Below are positions 26,037 to 35,445 of a DNA stretch of 64,000 nt, piece by piece. Both the position numbers and the translations under genes were made by a program. Position 1 is the stretch's first letter. The number at the start of each line of letters is the position of its first letter. This stretch comes from Diaphorobacter limosus. Its GTDB lineage: Bacteria > Pseudomonadota > Gammaproteobacteria > Burkholderiales > Burkholderiaceae_C. A model generated the notes under the pieces. That model made no database searches and was not told the DNA's origin. It worked only from the letters and a program-made list of their open reading frames with translations. The stretch is taken from contig NZ_CP136921.1 of assembly GCF_033100095.1 (NCBI RefSeq), positions 2,450,501 to 2,514,500 of the forward strand, in the 5' to 3' direction.

Positions 26037-27260
26037 ATGCTGCGCCGCCCCTCCCCCCGCACCCTGGCCTGCCTGCTGGCCTGCGGCCTGACATGGAGCC
26101 TGGGCGCCCAGGCCCAGAAGATTTCGGACGACGTGGTGCGCATAGGCGTGCTGTCGGACATGTCGGGCCTGTACGCCGACACGGCGGGTCGCGGCTCGGT
26201 CGAGGCCGCCAAGCGGGCCCTGGAAGACTTTGGCGGCCAGGTATTGGGAAAGAAGGTGGAGATCGTCTGGGCCGACCACCAGAACAAGGCCGACGTGGGC
26301 GCCACCCATGCGCGCACCTGGTTCGACCGCGATGGCGTGGACCTGATCGTCAACCTGAACAACACCGCCGTCGCCATCGTCGTGAACAACCTGGCGCGCG
26401 AGAAAAACAAGCTGGTGATGAACACCGGCGGCGCCTCTGACATCCTGACCAACGAGCATTGCGCACCCACCTCCATTCACTACACATACGATAGCTATGC
26501 GCTGGCCAATGGTGCGGTGCGTGGCATGCTGGCGCAGGGCAAGAAGGAATGGTTCATCCTGGGCGTGGACTACGCCTTCGGCAAGGCCATGTCGGCCAAC
26601 ATCACCGAGTTCGTGCAGGCCGGCGGCGGCAAGGTGGTGGGCAGCAGCTACCACCCGCTGAACGCCAGCGACTTCTCGTCGTTCCTGCTGCAGGCCCAGG
26701 GCTCCAAGGCGCCGGTGATCGTGCTGGCCAACGCGACCTCGGACACCGTGAACACCATCAAGGCGGCGAACGAATTCGGCATCACCAAGGGCCAGACCAT
26801 CGTGCCCAGCATCATGTTCATCAACGACATCCATGCGCTGGGCCTGAAGCACGGCCAGGGCATGGTGTTCACCACCGGCTTCTACTGGGACCGCAACGAC
26901 GACACACGCGCCTGGGCGCGGCGTTTTTTCGGCAAGATGAAAAAAATGCCCTCCATGGTGCATGCCGGCGACTATTCCGCCGTGACGCAATACCTGAAGG
27001 CGGTGCAGGCCGCCGGTAGCGACGATGCCCAGACCGTGGTCAGGCAGCTGCGCGCCATGCCGCTGAAGGACATGTTTGCGCAAAATGGCAAGCTGCGCGA
27101 GGATGGGCGCATGGTGCACGACATGTTCCTCGTCGAGGTGAAGAAGCCGGCCGAGTCCCAGTACCCCTGGGACTACTACAGGGTGCTGGCCACCATTCCC
27201 GGCGACCAGGCCTTCAAGCCCCTGTCCAAGAGCACCTGCAAGTTCATCAAGCAAACTTGA
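26037..27260 (+). CDS. ABC-transporter substrate-binding protein (branched-chain amino acid type), intact copy
   Basis: A 407-residue periplasmic protein with a signal peptide (MLRRPSPRTLACLLACGLTW, cleavage near AQAQ). It has the type I binding-protein start 'VRIGVLSDMSGLYADTAGRG', 'KKVEIVWADHQNKADVGATH', and 'GGKVVGSSYHPLNASDFSSF'. Such proteins bind amino acids, amides or aromatic acids, but the ligand is unknown. The AAGGAGA ribosome-binding site is ideal. No permease or ATPase genes are nearby. The gene is divergent from the acyl-CoA operon and is followed by the aldehyde dehydrogenase gene. Confidence 0.93.
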   Translation: MLRRPSPRTLACLLACGLTWSLGAQAQKISDDVVRIGVLSDMSGLYADTAGRGSVEAAKRALEDFGGQVLGKKVEIVWADHQNKADVGATHARTWFDRDGVDLIVNLNNTAVAIVVNNLAREKNKLVMNTGGASDILTNEHCAPTSIHYTYDSYALANGAVRGMLAQGKKEWFILGVDYAFGKAMSANITEFVQAGGGKVVGSSYHPLNASDFSSFLLQAQGSKAPVIVLANATSDTVNTIKAANEFGITKGQTIVPSIMFINDIHALGLKHGQGMVFTTGFYWDRNDDTRAWARRFFGKMKKMPSMVHAGDYSAVTQYLKAVQAAGSDDAQTVVRQLRAMPLKDMFAQNGKLREDGRMVHDMFLVEVKKPAESQYPWDYYRVLATIPGDQAFKPLSKSTCKFIKQT

Positions 27261-27293
27261 GGGCTGACAGTCCAACTTTGGGGGGAACCCACC

Positions 27294-27668
27294 ATGCAAC
27301 GCCCATCGGCCGACCAGCTGGCCTACACCCAGCCCCAGCTCTATATCAACGGGCAATGGCTGGGCATTGATGGGCGCCAGGCCGAAGACGTGATCAACCC
27401 CGCCACCGGCGCGGTGCTGGCACGCCTGCCGCACGCCACGCCGGCCGACCTGGATGCCGCCCTGACCGCCGCGCAGCGGGCCTTTTGCGGCTGGCGCGCG
27501 GTAGCGCCGCTGGAGCGCTCGCGCATCCTTCGCGCCGCCGCTGCGTTGCTGCGCGAGCGCGCCGACGCCATCGCCCACGGCATGACGCTGGAGCAGGGCA
27601 AGCCGCTGCGCGAGGCGCGCCTGGAGCTGCTGGCCAGCGCCGACACCTTCGATTGGCATGCCGAAGAG
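27294..27668 (+). pseudogene. N-terminal stump of aldehyde dehydrogenase
   Basis: The first 125 codons match the complete dehydrogenase at 62284-63738 (both begin MQRPSADQLAYTQPQLYING). Identity stops abruptly after 'DTFDWHAEE'. The NAD-binding and catalytic parts, including the Cys and Glu, are missing, so this stump has no dehydrogenase activity. The reading frame stays open into foreign sequence. It marks the right edge of the left direct repeat. Confidence 0.93.
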
Positions 27669-30497
27669 CACATTGAGGCCAAGCGCGGTATCCAGTGGGT
27701 GAACCGCATCCCGGAAATTCTGCGCTCTGGGAAGATCGACCGTGACCCGACGCTGCCGCGTGTGTTCGTCGTTCAGGATTCCGATCCGGCGAATGTCGCG
27801 GTGATTCGCTTGGATTGGGACGGCCAGCAGAAGACGTGGCTTGTGACCGCGCACCAAGATGACAAGGGCAGGTGGGGCGAGCAGGGCAAGACTTCACGCA
27901 CAACCCTGACAGGCGGACAGGTGCAAGGAAACCCCTCTCTGTCCGACTCGCCCGCTGGCAGTGTAGCCCAAGACTTGCTTGGCGACAAACCCAACACCAG
28001 CCAGCAGCAGGCTGCCGACGAGCGCGCACGCCGAGCCGGCCAAGACCAGCAGCGGCGCAATGCCGCCCCTGCCCCCGAGGAATTCGCCCTGGGCATGGAG
28101 GACGCGCGCACGGGGCGCGAGGTTGATCCTCGGCAGCAGGATATGGAACTGCTGCGCCAGGTGGATGAGGCTGTGCAGGACGCCGATGCGGATACCCTGC
28201 CAGGCTTCAGCCGTAGCGCCAGCACCAAGGCGGCCTATGAGGCGCGCATCGATGCGCTGTTTGCCGGCGGCAAGCCCACTCTGGACGGTGTACGCGTGCT
28301 GGATCGCTCAGACATGCTGGCCTTGCTTGGCATGGGCGATGGCCCTGTGAACCTAGCCGAGGGGAAGGTGACCGCAGGGCAAGACAATCATCCGCATATG
28401 ACGGCGGCTATGTGGAAGAAGATTCCGCAGTGGCTGGATAACCCGGCGCTGGTGTTTGATTCCGATACCACGCCAGGGCGCCTGGTGTTCATCGCTCCTG
28501 AACTGGTCAACGGCGCACCTGTACGCATCATCGTGGAGCCAAATGCCGCAGGAAGCATCAATGCGCATCTGCTGGTCAATGCCTACGATGCCGAGCGCAA
28601 TCCGTTCCAGCGCTGGGAGCGCGAAGGGTTGCTACGCTACTTCGACCAACAAAAAGCGCCCTCTATCTCCGGGACGTTCCAGCCGCGATTGACTGGCTTG
28701 CCCGGAAACAAACGGCGCGGGAAGATTCTAACGCAAAAGCACCTGGCCGGCTACCGGCGCGCCAACGATCCGCAGCGTTCTTCAGCGCCGCAACCCAGCA
28801 CCACTGGCGCCACTGTCGCCACCATCACCGACGCCATCCGCAAAGCCTACGGCAACGTGCTGGACAAGCTGCAAGCCAAGGGCTTGGTGACGCTGGTGCA
28901 GTCACAGGATGATGCGATTGAGGCGGCGGCCAAGGCACGGGCGGACAAGACGGGGCAGCCGCTGGAGGTGGTGCTCGAGGAACTGCTGGCGTCGGTCAGC
29001 AAGAGTTCGGCTATGCGGTTGTGGGTTGGTTCGCGCACAGTCAATGATGCGCTGGTTCCAGAGACGACGGAATATGCCGGCAGCAAGACGGGAAACCTGG
29101 CGAGCGTGCCAGCTGGCGCAAAGGTTCCTGTCGGCCCCATTCGTGTGGCCGTGGGCCAGGCGTTCGGGCCGCATCGCGGTTTTGGCATGGAGCACATGCA
29201 TGACAACATGCAGCGCGATGCAAGACGCGCACCTGTTGCGGAAACAGGTGATGCTGCCGAGGACTTGATGCGCCAAGCGGTTGCCGTGCTGCGCGGGGCG
29301 ACCCGCATTCACAACGACGGCAACGCCTATGTATTTGTGAATCTTGTCGCGAGACAGGCAGCCATCGCGCAGTGGCGCGGGGATCACTATTCCGTAGTGT
29401 CCGTGCGCCCGTATCAAGGTGATTCAGTGGCTTTGTGGGGGAACCCGGAATGGGCTGGGCGCCTGACCTTCCCAACCCGCGACGCTGCAGCTGCGCCGCC
29501 CTCCACCACCGACACCAAGGCAAATGAGCTGCGCCAAGGCCGCACCGGGCTAGAGGTTCAATCCGAGAGGTTTGATCTTAACGCCGAAGGTGCTAAGCCG
29601 CAACCAACAGTGACCATCAAGAAGCGACGGAATCTGGACATTAAGCGCAGCGCAGACGGCGCCATCCAAGGCTTCTACGACCCGCAATCCGGCCAGTCTT
29701 TCATGATTGCCGATGGCCTGACGAACGAGGCAGCGCCCGGCGTGCTGGTGCATGAGGTTGGCATTCACATGGCGGCCGACACCAGCAGCGACAAGGGCAA
29801 GGCGGCGTTCGACAAGATCGTGGAGCGGGCGGGCCAGCTGCTTGAGCTGGGACGGGGCAATGTGTTCTTTGACCGGGTGAACCAGCGCATGCGAGATGCC
29901 GGCGAGACAAGCAACGAGGAGGCTGCTGCCTACATCGCCGAGGAGTACGAGCGCGACCGGGTGAATGCCCCGGCCAGCGTCAAACGCTGGGTGACGGACT
30001 TCCTGGCGGCGGTGCGCGGCTGGCTGTTTGGCAAGGGCGTGCTGGTGAAGGCGAGCGACTTGGGCGCTGCCGACATTGCGGCGATTGCGCGGGCGAATGT
30101 GCGCCAGGCGGCGCGCGGTACCATTGACCCACGGGCCGATACCACGGCCGATGTGAAAGGAAGCAAGGATGCAGCGGGAAACTTCTATGGAGACCTTCGA
30201 CGACGAGTCGCTGACGGACGAGGATATCGTGAGGATGAGCTATTCCAAGCTCTCGCCGGAGGAGATAAAGGAGCTTCACGATCCGGCTTCATACATTACC
30301 GTGGAGGAATGGCAGCAATTGAGAGCGCAACAGCAACCGCCTACTGGGACGGAGAGCTAGCCGGCGCGGAGGGGTTCTTTACCACTGCCTTCCAGCTGAA
30401 GCAGGGGGGCAAGCCGGCGTTCTTGATGGCGATCTTCCCTGAGGGCGCCCTGACCGACGGCTCTTGGGGCAATGTGGTCGCGGCGTATCACGGATAG
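27294..30497 (+). CDS. 1067-residue chimera: dehydrogenase stump fused to a truncated phage polyvalent protein
   Basis: Residues 1-125 are aldehyde dehydrogenase; from 'HIEAKRGIQWVNRIPEILRS' onward the protein looks like a phage or mobile-element polyvalent protein. The first such block resembles PBECR-type nuclease domains. A second, 'LDNPALVFDSDTTPGRLVFI' to 'NPFQRWEREGLLRYFDQQ', resembles the MuF C-terminal barnase-like domain. A third is 'FGPHRGFGMEHMHDNMQRDA'. Near 820-850 'PGVLVHEVGIHMAADTSS' is a zincin metallopeptidase motif (HExxH type). The true N-terminus is lost, and the end is cut by an IS91 element at 30489. These domain names are from memory and need a profile search. The tail near 30170-30310 may not be translated in this frame. 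Confidence 0.7.
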   Translation: MQRPSADQLAYTQPQLYINGQWLGIDGRQAEDVINPATGAVLARLPHATPADLDAALTAAQRAFCGWRAVAPLERSRILRAAAALLRERADAIAHGMTLEQGKPLREARLELLASADTFDWHAEEHIEAKRGIQWVNRIPEILRSGKIDRDPTLPRVFVVQDSDPANVAVIRLDWDGQQKTWLVTAHQDDKGRWGEQGKTSRTTLTGGQVQGNPSLSDSPAGSVAQDLLGDKPNTSQQQAADERARRAGQDQQRRNAAPAPEEFALGMEDARTGREVDPRQQDMELLRQVDEAVQDADADTLPGFSRSASTKAAYEARIDALFAGGKPTLDGVRVLDRSDMLALLGMGDGPVNLAEGKVTAGQDNHPHMTAAMWKKIPQWLDNPALVFDSDTTPGRLVFIAPELVNGAPVRIIVEPNAAGSINAHLLVNAYDAERNPFQRWEREGLLRYFDQQKAPSISGTFQPRLTGLPGNKRRGKILTQKHLAGYRRANDPQRSSAPQPSTTGATVATITDAIRKAYGNVLDKLQAKGLVTLVQSQDDAIEAAAKARADKTGQPLEVVLEELLASVSKSSAMRLWVGSRTVNDALVPETTEYAGSKTGNLASVPAGAKVPVGPIRVAVGQAFGPHRGFGMEHMHDNMQRDARRAPVAETGDAAEDLMRQAVAVLRGATRIHNDGNAYVFVNLVARQAAIAQWRGDHYSVVSVRPYQGDSVALWGNPEWAGRLTFPTRDAAAAPPSTTDTKANELRQGRTGLEVQSERFDLNAEGAKPQPTVTIKKRRNLDIKRSADGAIQGFYDPQSGQSFMIADGLTNEAAPGVLVHEVGIHMAADTSSDKGKAAFDKIVERAGQLLELGRGNVFFDRVNQRMRDAGETSNEEAAAYIAEEYERDRVNAPASVKRWVTDFLAAVRGWLFGKGVLVKASDLGAADIAAIARANVRQAARGTIDPRADTTADVKGSKDAAGNFYGDLRRRVADGRGYREDELFQALAGGDKGASRSGFIHYRGGMAAIESATATAYWDGELAGAEGFFTTAFQLKQGGKPAFLMAIFPEGALTDGSWGNVVAAYHG
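30169..30360 (+). CDS. Small acidic protein overlapping the polyvalent gene in another frame
   Basis: A 63-residue frame (or 57 from the second Met) containing 'METFDDESLTDEDIVRMSYS' and 'LSPEEIKELHDPASYITVEE'. Third codon positions are rich in G/C here and poor in the overlapping long frame, which suggests that this is the translated one over this stretch. A GGAAGCAAGG ribosome-binding sequence precedes the first ATG. An acidic small protein after a toxin-bearing gene could be an immunity protein, but I do not recognise it. Confidence 0.5.
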   Translation: MQRETSMETFDDESLTDEDIVRMSYSKLSPEEIKELHDPASYITVEEWQQLRAQQQPPTGTES

Positions 30498-31885
30498 GAA
30501 ATTCAACCGCATGAGGCCAAGTATGGCGCGAGTTTTGGGCCTCGAAACACGTTCGGCCAAGGAAGGTTGAGCGCTCGCTTGCCGCTCAATGGCAAGAGCT
30601 TGGGAGGCAGTATGCATTTGGGCCTGGCGCGCGCGCAGCTGCTTCCCCGCAGCGATGGATACCGCCGCTTCACTGGGTCACCAATTGACGCGCTGGTCTA
30701 CCTCGTCGGGTTGAGCTGCCAGATCCCAATCCGGCTCGCCTTGCGCACCATCATCCACCGGCGCGTCGCAGCCCTCCCACAGCGGTGGCCCGCGTGCCGG
30801 GGTGATGTGTGGGGGGCAGACTCCACCCCGATGTGGTTCAGGATGTGGCGGATTTCGGCGCTGTGGGTGATGAAGGCAATGATGCGCATCTGCCCACCGC
30901 ACATGGGGCACAGCAGCGGAAATGCCTCGTAGATGCGGGCAATCAGCACCGCCCACAAGTAATGCGCCGCTCGCTTCGGGCGTGCTTCAGGTTCGGGTGT
31001 GGGTGTGGCCGCGTTGCCCGGCGCCGCCACCCCAGGTACGCCCGCGCCAGGTTGTGCAGTCTCCACCGTGGCTGGTTGCGACGCAGCAGGCTGAGCCAGC
31101 GCCGTTACCGCCGCTCTCAGCGGCGAGTTTGGTGCCAGCACACCAAAGTAGCGGTGCCGGTGGGTGCGTGGTGGGGGTACCAGGGCGGCGATGCGGTCGA
31201 TCAGTTCCAGCGGTGTGAGGTGCAGCTCATCTGCCTTGGCACCACGCTGGTCACTGGTGGGCTCGCTGCGCTGTTTGGCACAGCGGTACACCAGTTTGCT
31301 TCCCTCTTTGCGTAGGCGCTCCATGGAAAACGGTGGACGCGCGCAATAGCGCAGCAGCCGCTCCAGCGCAGCGCGGTCGTGGGCTTCGATGCAGACACCG
31401 GCGTCCACCGAGAAGCCGCTGTGTTTGTAGCCCAGCATGTCTTTGGCGTCACAGTTCTCCAGCAGGCCCCGAGCAACGAAGGCGCGCAGGATGCGTTTTT
31501 GCAGTGTGGTCTGCACTTGTGCCACGGGTGTCGCATCGATGCCGGTGGCAGGGTGGAATACGACGCCTGACGCAGAGACTTGCATTGCGGCATCAGCGCT
31601 GCCCTCGCCTGCCACCTCCTCAAACACCCCGTCCACCACACAGACGTGGAAGTGGACGTGTTCGTTCAGGCTGGAGCCGAATCGGTGAATGAAGGCGATG
31701 GCACCGATGTGCAGGCCTGCCTTGTCCATATGGGCCGCACCGGGGCTGTGGGTCTGCAGAGTTTGTGCGATCACCCGCAGAAAGATGCGCAGCACCATGC
31801 TCAGCACCGCTCCGTCGCGTTGCATGAAGTACCGCAACCTCTTGGGCACGGAGAGCACCCACTGGCGCACCGGCAGGCGGGGGAA
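30489..31885 (-). mobile_element. IS91-family element, truncated (type 1, copy 1)
   Basis: Matches 57310-58707 in the same orientation, with one base missing. Its outer end begins ACGGATAGGAAATTCAACCG, the terminus shared by all type 1 and type 2 elements here, and cuts the polyvalent gene. The inner end stops within the transposase gene at 31885. IS91 elements transpose by a rolling-circle mechanism and can carry adjacent DNA. Confidence 0.88.
30678..31885 (-). pseudogene. IS91-family transposase, 5'-truncated and frameshifted
   Basis: Corresponds to residues about 135-515 of the intact transposase at 57499-59046. It retains the HUH motif 'EHVHFHVCVVDGVF' and the second half, but lacks the N-terminal zinc-finger domain. 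A one-base deletion near 30815 (GTGTGGGGGG here, GTGCGGGGGGG in the other copy) changes the last 45 residues. Non-functional. Confidence 0.88.
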
Positions 31886-32150
31886 ACCGAAAACCGAGGA
31901 TCGCTGGGTAGTACCGACAAGCCCAGGGCAGGCCTCTGGGCGCCGGAGGTAATGCCCGGCGAGACCGGTTTATCGGGTGTTGCGCCGATGCTGAACGCAA
32001 TGGGGTATGCGTCGCTGCGCGCCGTCCTCCGGAGGCAGACGCGCCCCCAGCGCACGGAGTGGATACACCATGGCCTGGTGCGCCGCAGTTCAAGAAAAAT
32101 CGGGATCCAGCCCATATAGATGGGCGCCATGCGCTATTAAAAGTAGAGCA
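31886..32150. other. Unidentified fragment between IS91 remnant and porin terminator
   Basis: About 265 bases joined to the cut edge of the IS91 element. I find no convincing gene. The sequence has several short inverted repeats and could come from a structured RNA such as a group II intron, but I cannot confirm this. The neighbouring bases 32151-32201 also hold no gene. Confidence 0.4.
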
Positions 32151-32201
32151 TTCCGCCGTACGTGCAGCACGAAACCATTGAGATCGTGGTGCACCGGCAG
32201 C

Positions 32202-32243
32202 AAAAAAAAACGGTGCAGCGCCCCCACCAGAAAGGCTGCACCG
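32202..32243 (-). terminator. Rho-independent terminator of the porin gene
   Basis: Read on the minus strand: CGGTGCAGC, 15-base loop, GCTGCACCG, then nine T. A perfect 9-bp stem 50 bases after the porin stop. Confidence 0.93.
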
Positions 32244-32294
32244 CTCAGGATGGCGTTTAGACCATCCCCGCTTTCGCCATAGTGGCGAGCCAGA

Positions 32295-33338
32295 TCAGAA
32301 ATTGTGGCGAATACCGAACTGGATACCGGAGCTGGAGCCGCCTGGGCTGGTCGCGCCGATGCCGTCCGCCACGGCGAAGGCCGTACCGTTGCCCTTGTTC
32401 TTCACGCGGCCATAGGTGGTGTACAACACCGTGCGTTTGGACAGCTTGTGCACGTAGCCCACCGCGAAGTGGCTCGCATCGTTGCCGATGTTGGTGGCGT
32501 TCACCGTGCCGATGGTCGCGCGGATTTCGCCGGCCTTGCCCACGGGCGCCTGCACGCCGATGGACTGCGAGCGCGTCTTGCTGTCGCCGATCTTGTTCTC
32601 ACCCCACAGCGCCATCACTTCGACCACGCCGAAGTCGTAGCTGCCGCCGATATTGGTCTGGCGGAAGTCGCCCAGCGCCGCAATCTTGGTGGTGGTGGTG
32701 CCAATGGCCACGCTGAAGGGGCCCGCTGCGTAGCCCACGCGAGCGCCCGCCACGTTACCGTCGTTGTTGCCGGTCTGCTCGCCACGGGCGACCATCACCT
32801 GGCCGAACAGGCCGCCCATCTTGGGCAGGTGGTAGCCGATGGAGTTGGAAGCGCGCACGTGGGTGATACGGGCCTTCAAGGGATAGAAGATGCCGGCGGC
32901 AGAGCCCACGCCGTTGGTGCCGAAGGCGCTGTACTTGGACAGGTTCCAGAAACCGGGCGTGTAGTCACGGCCCAGGCGTACCTCACCCCAGTTGCCCATC
33001 AGGCTCACGGTCGAGCGACGGCCGAAGGTCAGGCCGCCGCTTTGGTTCTTCAGGTTGTCGGCGCTGGTGGAGCCACCGGTGCCCACGTCAGGGTTGATGG
33101 CGGCTTCCAGGTGGAAGCCAGCCTTCAGGCCGCCCCCCAGGTCTTCCGTGCCGCGAAAGCCGATGCGGCTGGATAGGTTGCCATCGGTGCCCAACTGGTT
33201 CACCGAGCCGCTGCCGCTGGCAGAGAAATGCGATACGTTTGTATCGATGAGGCCGAAGATAGTCACGCTGGACTGCGCCTGGGCTGCCACGCCAACGCTG
33301 GCCAGAGCCAGGCCGATGGCGATAGGGGAAAGCTTCAT
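32295..33338 (-). CDS. Outer-membrane porin (Burkholderiales type)
   Basis: A 347-residue trimeric general porin. The signal peptide is MKLSPIAIGLALASVGVAAQ, cleaved at AQA. Then 'QSSVTIFGLIDTNVSHFSAS' is the first beta strand of Burkholderiales porins, 'SSRIGFRGTEDLGGGLKAGF' the next pair, and the protein ends with an aromatic residue, 'SGIQFGIRHNF', as required for assembly by the BAM complex. An AAGGAGATA ribosome-binding site precedes the ATG. It is divergent from tctD, which may regulate it. Confidence 0.93.
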   Translation of the reverse strand: MKLSPIAIGLALASVGVAAQAQSSVTIFGLIDTNVSHFSASGSGSVNQLGTDGNLSSRIGFRGTEDLGGGLKAGFHLEAAINPDVGTGGSTSADNLKNQSGGLTFGRRSTVSLMGNWGEVRLGRDYTPGFWNLSKYSAFGTNGVGSAAGIFYPLKARITHVRASNSIGYHLPKMGGLFGQVMVARGEQTGNNDGNVAGARVGYAAGPFSVAIGTTTTKIAALGDFRQTNIGGSYDFGVVEVMALWGENKIGDSKTRSQSIGVQAPVGKAGEIRATIGTVNATNIGNDASHFAVGYVHKLSKRTVLYTTYGRVKNKGNGTAFAVADGIGATSPGGSSSGIQFGIRHNF

Positions 33339-33481
33339 GGAGTATCTCCTTGGGGGTTTTGGTAATTTTTCGGGACTGCAGAAAAATTTCTGCGGTGTTC
33401 ATGCTAAGAAGCACAGCTTTCAATTGGCTGTCCACGGACCCAGGGAAAACACCTGTGCGCGGCAGTGCTATCGTGCCGCGC

Positions 33482-34165
33482 ATGCAATTGCTTCTCGTTG
33501 AAGACGACCCCACCATGCAGACCACGCTGACGCGCGCGCTGGAGCGCCGTGGCATACGGGTCACCGCCCTGGGCGAGGGCCACGGCGCACTGGCCCGCTG
33601 GAGCAGCCACCCACCCGACGCCGTGGTGCTTGACCTCACCCTGCCCGGGCTCGACGGCCTGCAGGTGCTCGAGCAGGCGCGCGCGCGCGGCTTGCGCACC
33701 CCCGTGCTGATCCTCACCGCACGCGGCACGGTGGGCGACCGCGTGGTGGGCCTGAACGCCGGCGCCGACGACTACCTGCCCAAGCCCTTCGACCTGGACG
33801 AACTGGAAGCGCGGCTGCACGCCCTGGTGCGCCGCAGTGATGTAACTCAAGCCAAATCGGGCTCAAACTCAATACAGATAGGCGCTGTGCGCTACGAAAA
33901 AGAGAGTGGAGCACTGTACCTGGGCGACACGGCCCTGGAGCTCACGCCGCGCGAACTGGCCCTGGTGCACGCGCTGCTGGCGCGGCCCGGCCACGCCGTC
34001 ACCAAGGAGCGGCTGTATGAGCTGGTGTTTCCGGGCCAGCTGGACGTGCAGTACGAAGCCATCGAAGTGGTGGTGTACCGCTTGCGCAAAAAACTCACCG
34101 ACACGGGCCTGACCCTCATGACCTTGCGCGGCCTGGGCTACCTGATCAAAGCCGAGGGCGCATGA
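33482..34165 (+). CDS. tctD: TctD-like OmpR-family response regulator
   Basis: A 227-residue two-component regulator. The receiver domain begins MQLLLVEDDPTMQTTLTRAL (acidic pair), with the phosphorylation Asp in 'DAVVLDLTLPGLDG', the 'LTARG' switch Thr and 'LPKPFDLDEL' Lys. The C-terminal winged helix is 'ALELTPRELALVHALLAR' and 'YEAIEVVVYRLRKKL'. It is followed by a fragment of a TctE-type sensor kinase, so the pair probably governed tricarboxylate uptake. The intergenic region to the porin (33339-33481) would carry its binding sites. Confidence 0.88.
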   Translation: MQLLLVEDDPTMQTTLTRALERRGIRVTALGEGHGALARWSSHPPDAVVLDLTLPGLDGLQVLEQARARGLRTPVLILTARGTVGDRVVGLNAGADDYLPKPFDLDELEARLHALVRRSDVTQAKSGSNSIQIGAVRYEKESGALYLGDTALELTPRELALVHALLARPGHAVTKERLYELVFPGQLDVQYEAIEVVVYRLRKKLTDTGLTLMTLRGLGYLIKAEGA

Positions 34166-34226
34166 CCCCCCGCCCGGCCGCTCCGAAGGGGGCTCGCACC
34201 GCAGTGCGCAGCACGGAGGTTAGCCA

Positions 34227-34706
34227 ATGAACCCCACCACGCCGCGCACGCCCGTCGCTGGCCACCCCGTGGCGCGGCGCGCGCTGTCGCTGCGCGGGGA
34301 GTTGCTGCTGGGCATCTTGTTGCCGGTGCTGCTCTTTGTCGGCTTCAACACCTTCAGCCTCTACCGGCAAACGCTCAGTTCACTGCACACCGCCTACGAC
34401 CGCACGCTGCTCGCATCGGCCAAAAGCATCAGCGAGCAGCTGGACGTGAGCGGTTACGACGACGCCGCCGAGCTGCGCGCAACGGTGCCCTATTCCGCCC
34501 TGGAAGCCTTCGAGGCCGACAACCAGAGCCACATGTTCTACCGCATCTCGAACTTGCGCGGCGATCTGATATCGGGCTACGCCGCACTGCCCGTCTGGCG
34601 CGGCTCCATTCCGGCACGCCCGCCGTACGCCGCGCTGGTGGATTTTTACAATGACCAGTTTGAGGGCCGACCGGTGCGCGTACGGATAGGCGTTTTAACC
34701 GCATGA
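34227..34706 (+). pseudogene. tctE: TctE-like sensor kinase, only the N-terminal sensor part
   Basis: Encodes about 152 native residues: a membrane segment 'LLLGILLPVLLFVGFNTFSL' and the start of the periplasmic 2CSK_N-type sensor domain, 'SGYDDAAELRATVPYSALEA' and 'MFYRISNLRGDLISGYAALP'. The coding sequence breaks off at 34681 at the terminus of an IS91-type element and stops a few codons inside it. The HAMP, His-kinase and ATPase domains are missing, so the response regulator upstream has lost its partner here. Confidence 0.9.
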
Positions 34707-35445
34707 GGCCAAGTATCGCACCGCGGAAGCGCCATCAAGCCGGCTGAGACACTCGATTTTCCCGCCCAGGTGTCAGGTTCACCACCAGGGTTTGGCGTTC
34801 AGGAGAGTGATTTGCGGCGCTCGGCGTGTACCGGGCGCAGAGCCAGTTCGCGGCAAGTCAAAATCGCCGCTTTGTTCATTCACCAACTGATGCGCTGATC
34901 GACCTCAAAGTCCGGTGCCGGTTGCGCCGCTAGGTCCCAGTCTGCTGGCTCGGTTTGCGCCCCGTCATCCATCTGCGCATCACTACAGTCATCCCACAGC
35001 GGTGGCCCGCGCGCCGGGGAGATGCGGGGTGGCTCTGAATCTGCCCCGATGTGGTCCAGGATGTGCCGGATGTCAGCGCTGTGCGTAATGAACGCGATGA
35101 TGCGCATATGCCCGCCACACAGCGGACACAAGAGGGGGAACACCTCGTAGATGCGGGCGATCAGCACCGCCCACAGGTAGTGCGCTGCACGCTTGGGCAG
35201 CACCGGCTCGCTCTGGGATGGCAGCGCGCTGCTCATCGGTACCACACCAGGCGCGCACTCCCCCGTGCTGATCGACGCGCCCAGCACGGGAGCGGCTTGC
35301 GCCGGTGTCGCCAGCGCCGTCACCGCAGCCCTGAGCGGCGAGTTGGGTGCCAACACGCCAAAATAGCGGTGCCGGTGGGTGCGTGGCGGGGGAACCAGCG
35401 CGGCAATGCGGTCGATCAGCTCCAGCGGTGTGAGGTGCAGCTCAT
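34682..35445 (-). mobile_element. IS91-family element fragment (type 2, copy 1)
   Basis: The outer terminus is ACGGATAGGCGTTTTAACCG. It carries the C-terminal third of a transposase (34880-35445) similar but not identical to type 1, including 'LYLWAVLIARIYE'-like 'HYLWAVLIARIYEVFPLLCP'. It is cut at 35445, where another IS91 element begins. The first 350 bases are repeated at 50310-50661. Confidence 0.85.
34880..35445 (-). pseudogene. C-terminal fragment of type 2 IS91 transposase
   Basis: Encodes the segment 'LHLTPLELIDRIAALVPPPR' to the C-terminal 'DFEVDQRISW'. The Cys pair of the C-terminal zinc site, 'LCPLCGGHMRI', is present. The catalytic HUH and Tyr region is missing. An open frame continues to 35593 only through the next element by chance. 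Confidence 0.85.

Larger units (their letters stand above)
25126..27668. repeat. Left copy of a 2.54-kb direct repeat
   Basis: This segment matches 60117-62658 in the same orientation with about 16 substitutions and one single-base indel over 2543 bases (about 99 percent, counted by eye). It holds the start of the thiolase-like gene, the DUF35 gene, the substrate-binding protein gene and the first 125 codons of the aldehyde dehydrogenase. Left of it the locus is intact; at its right edge the dehydrogenase is cut off. Confidence 0.95.
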
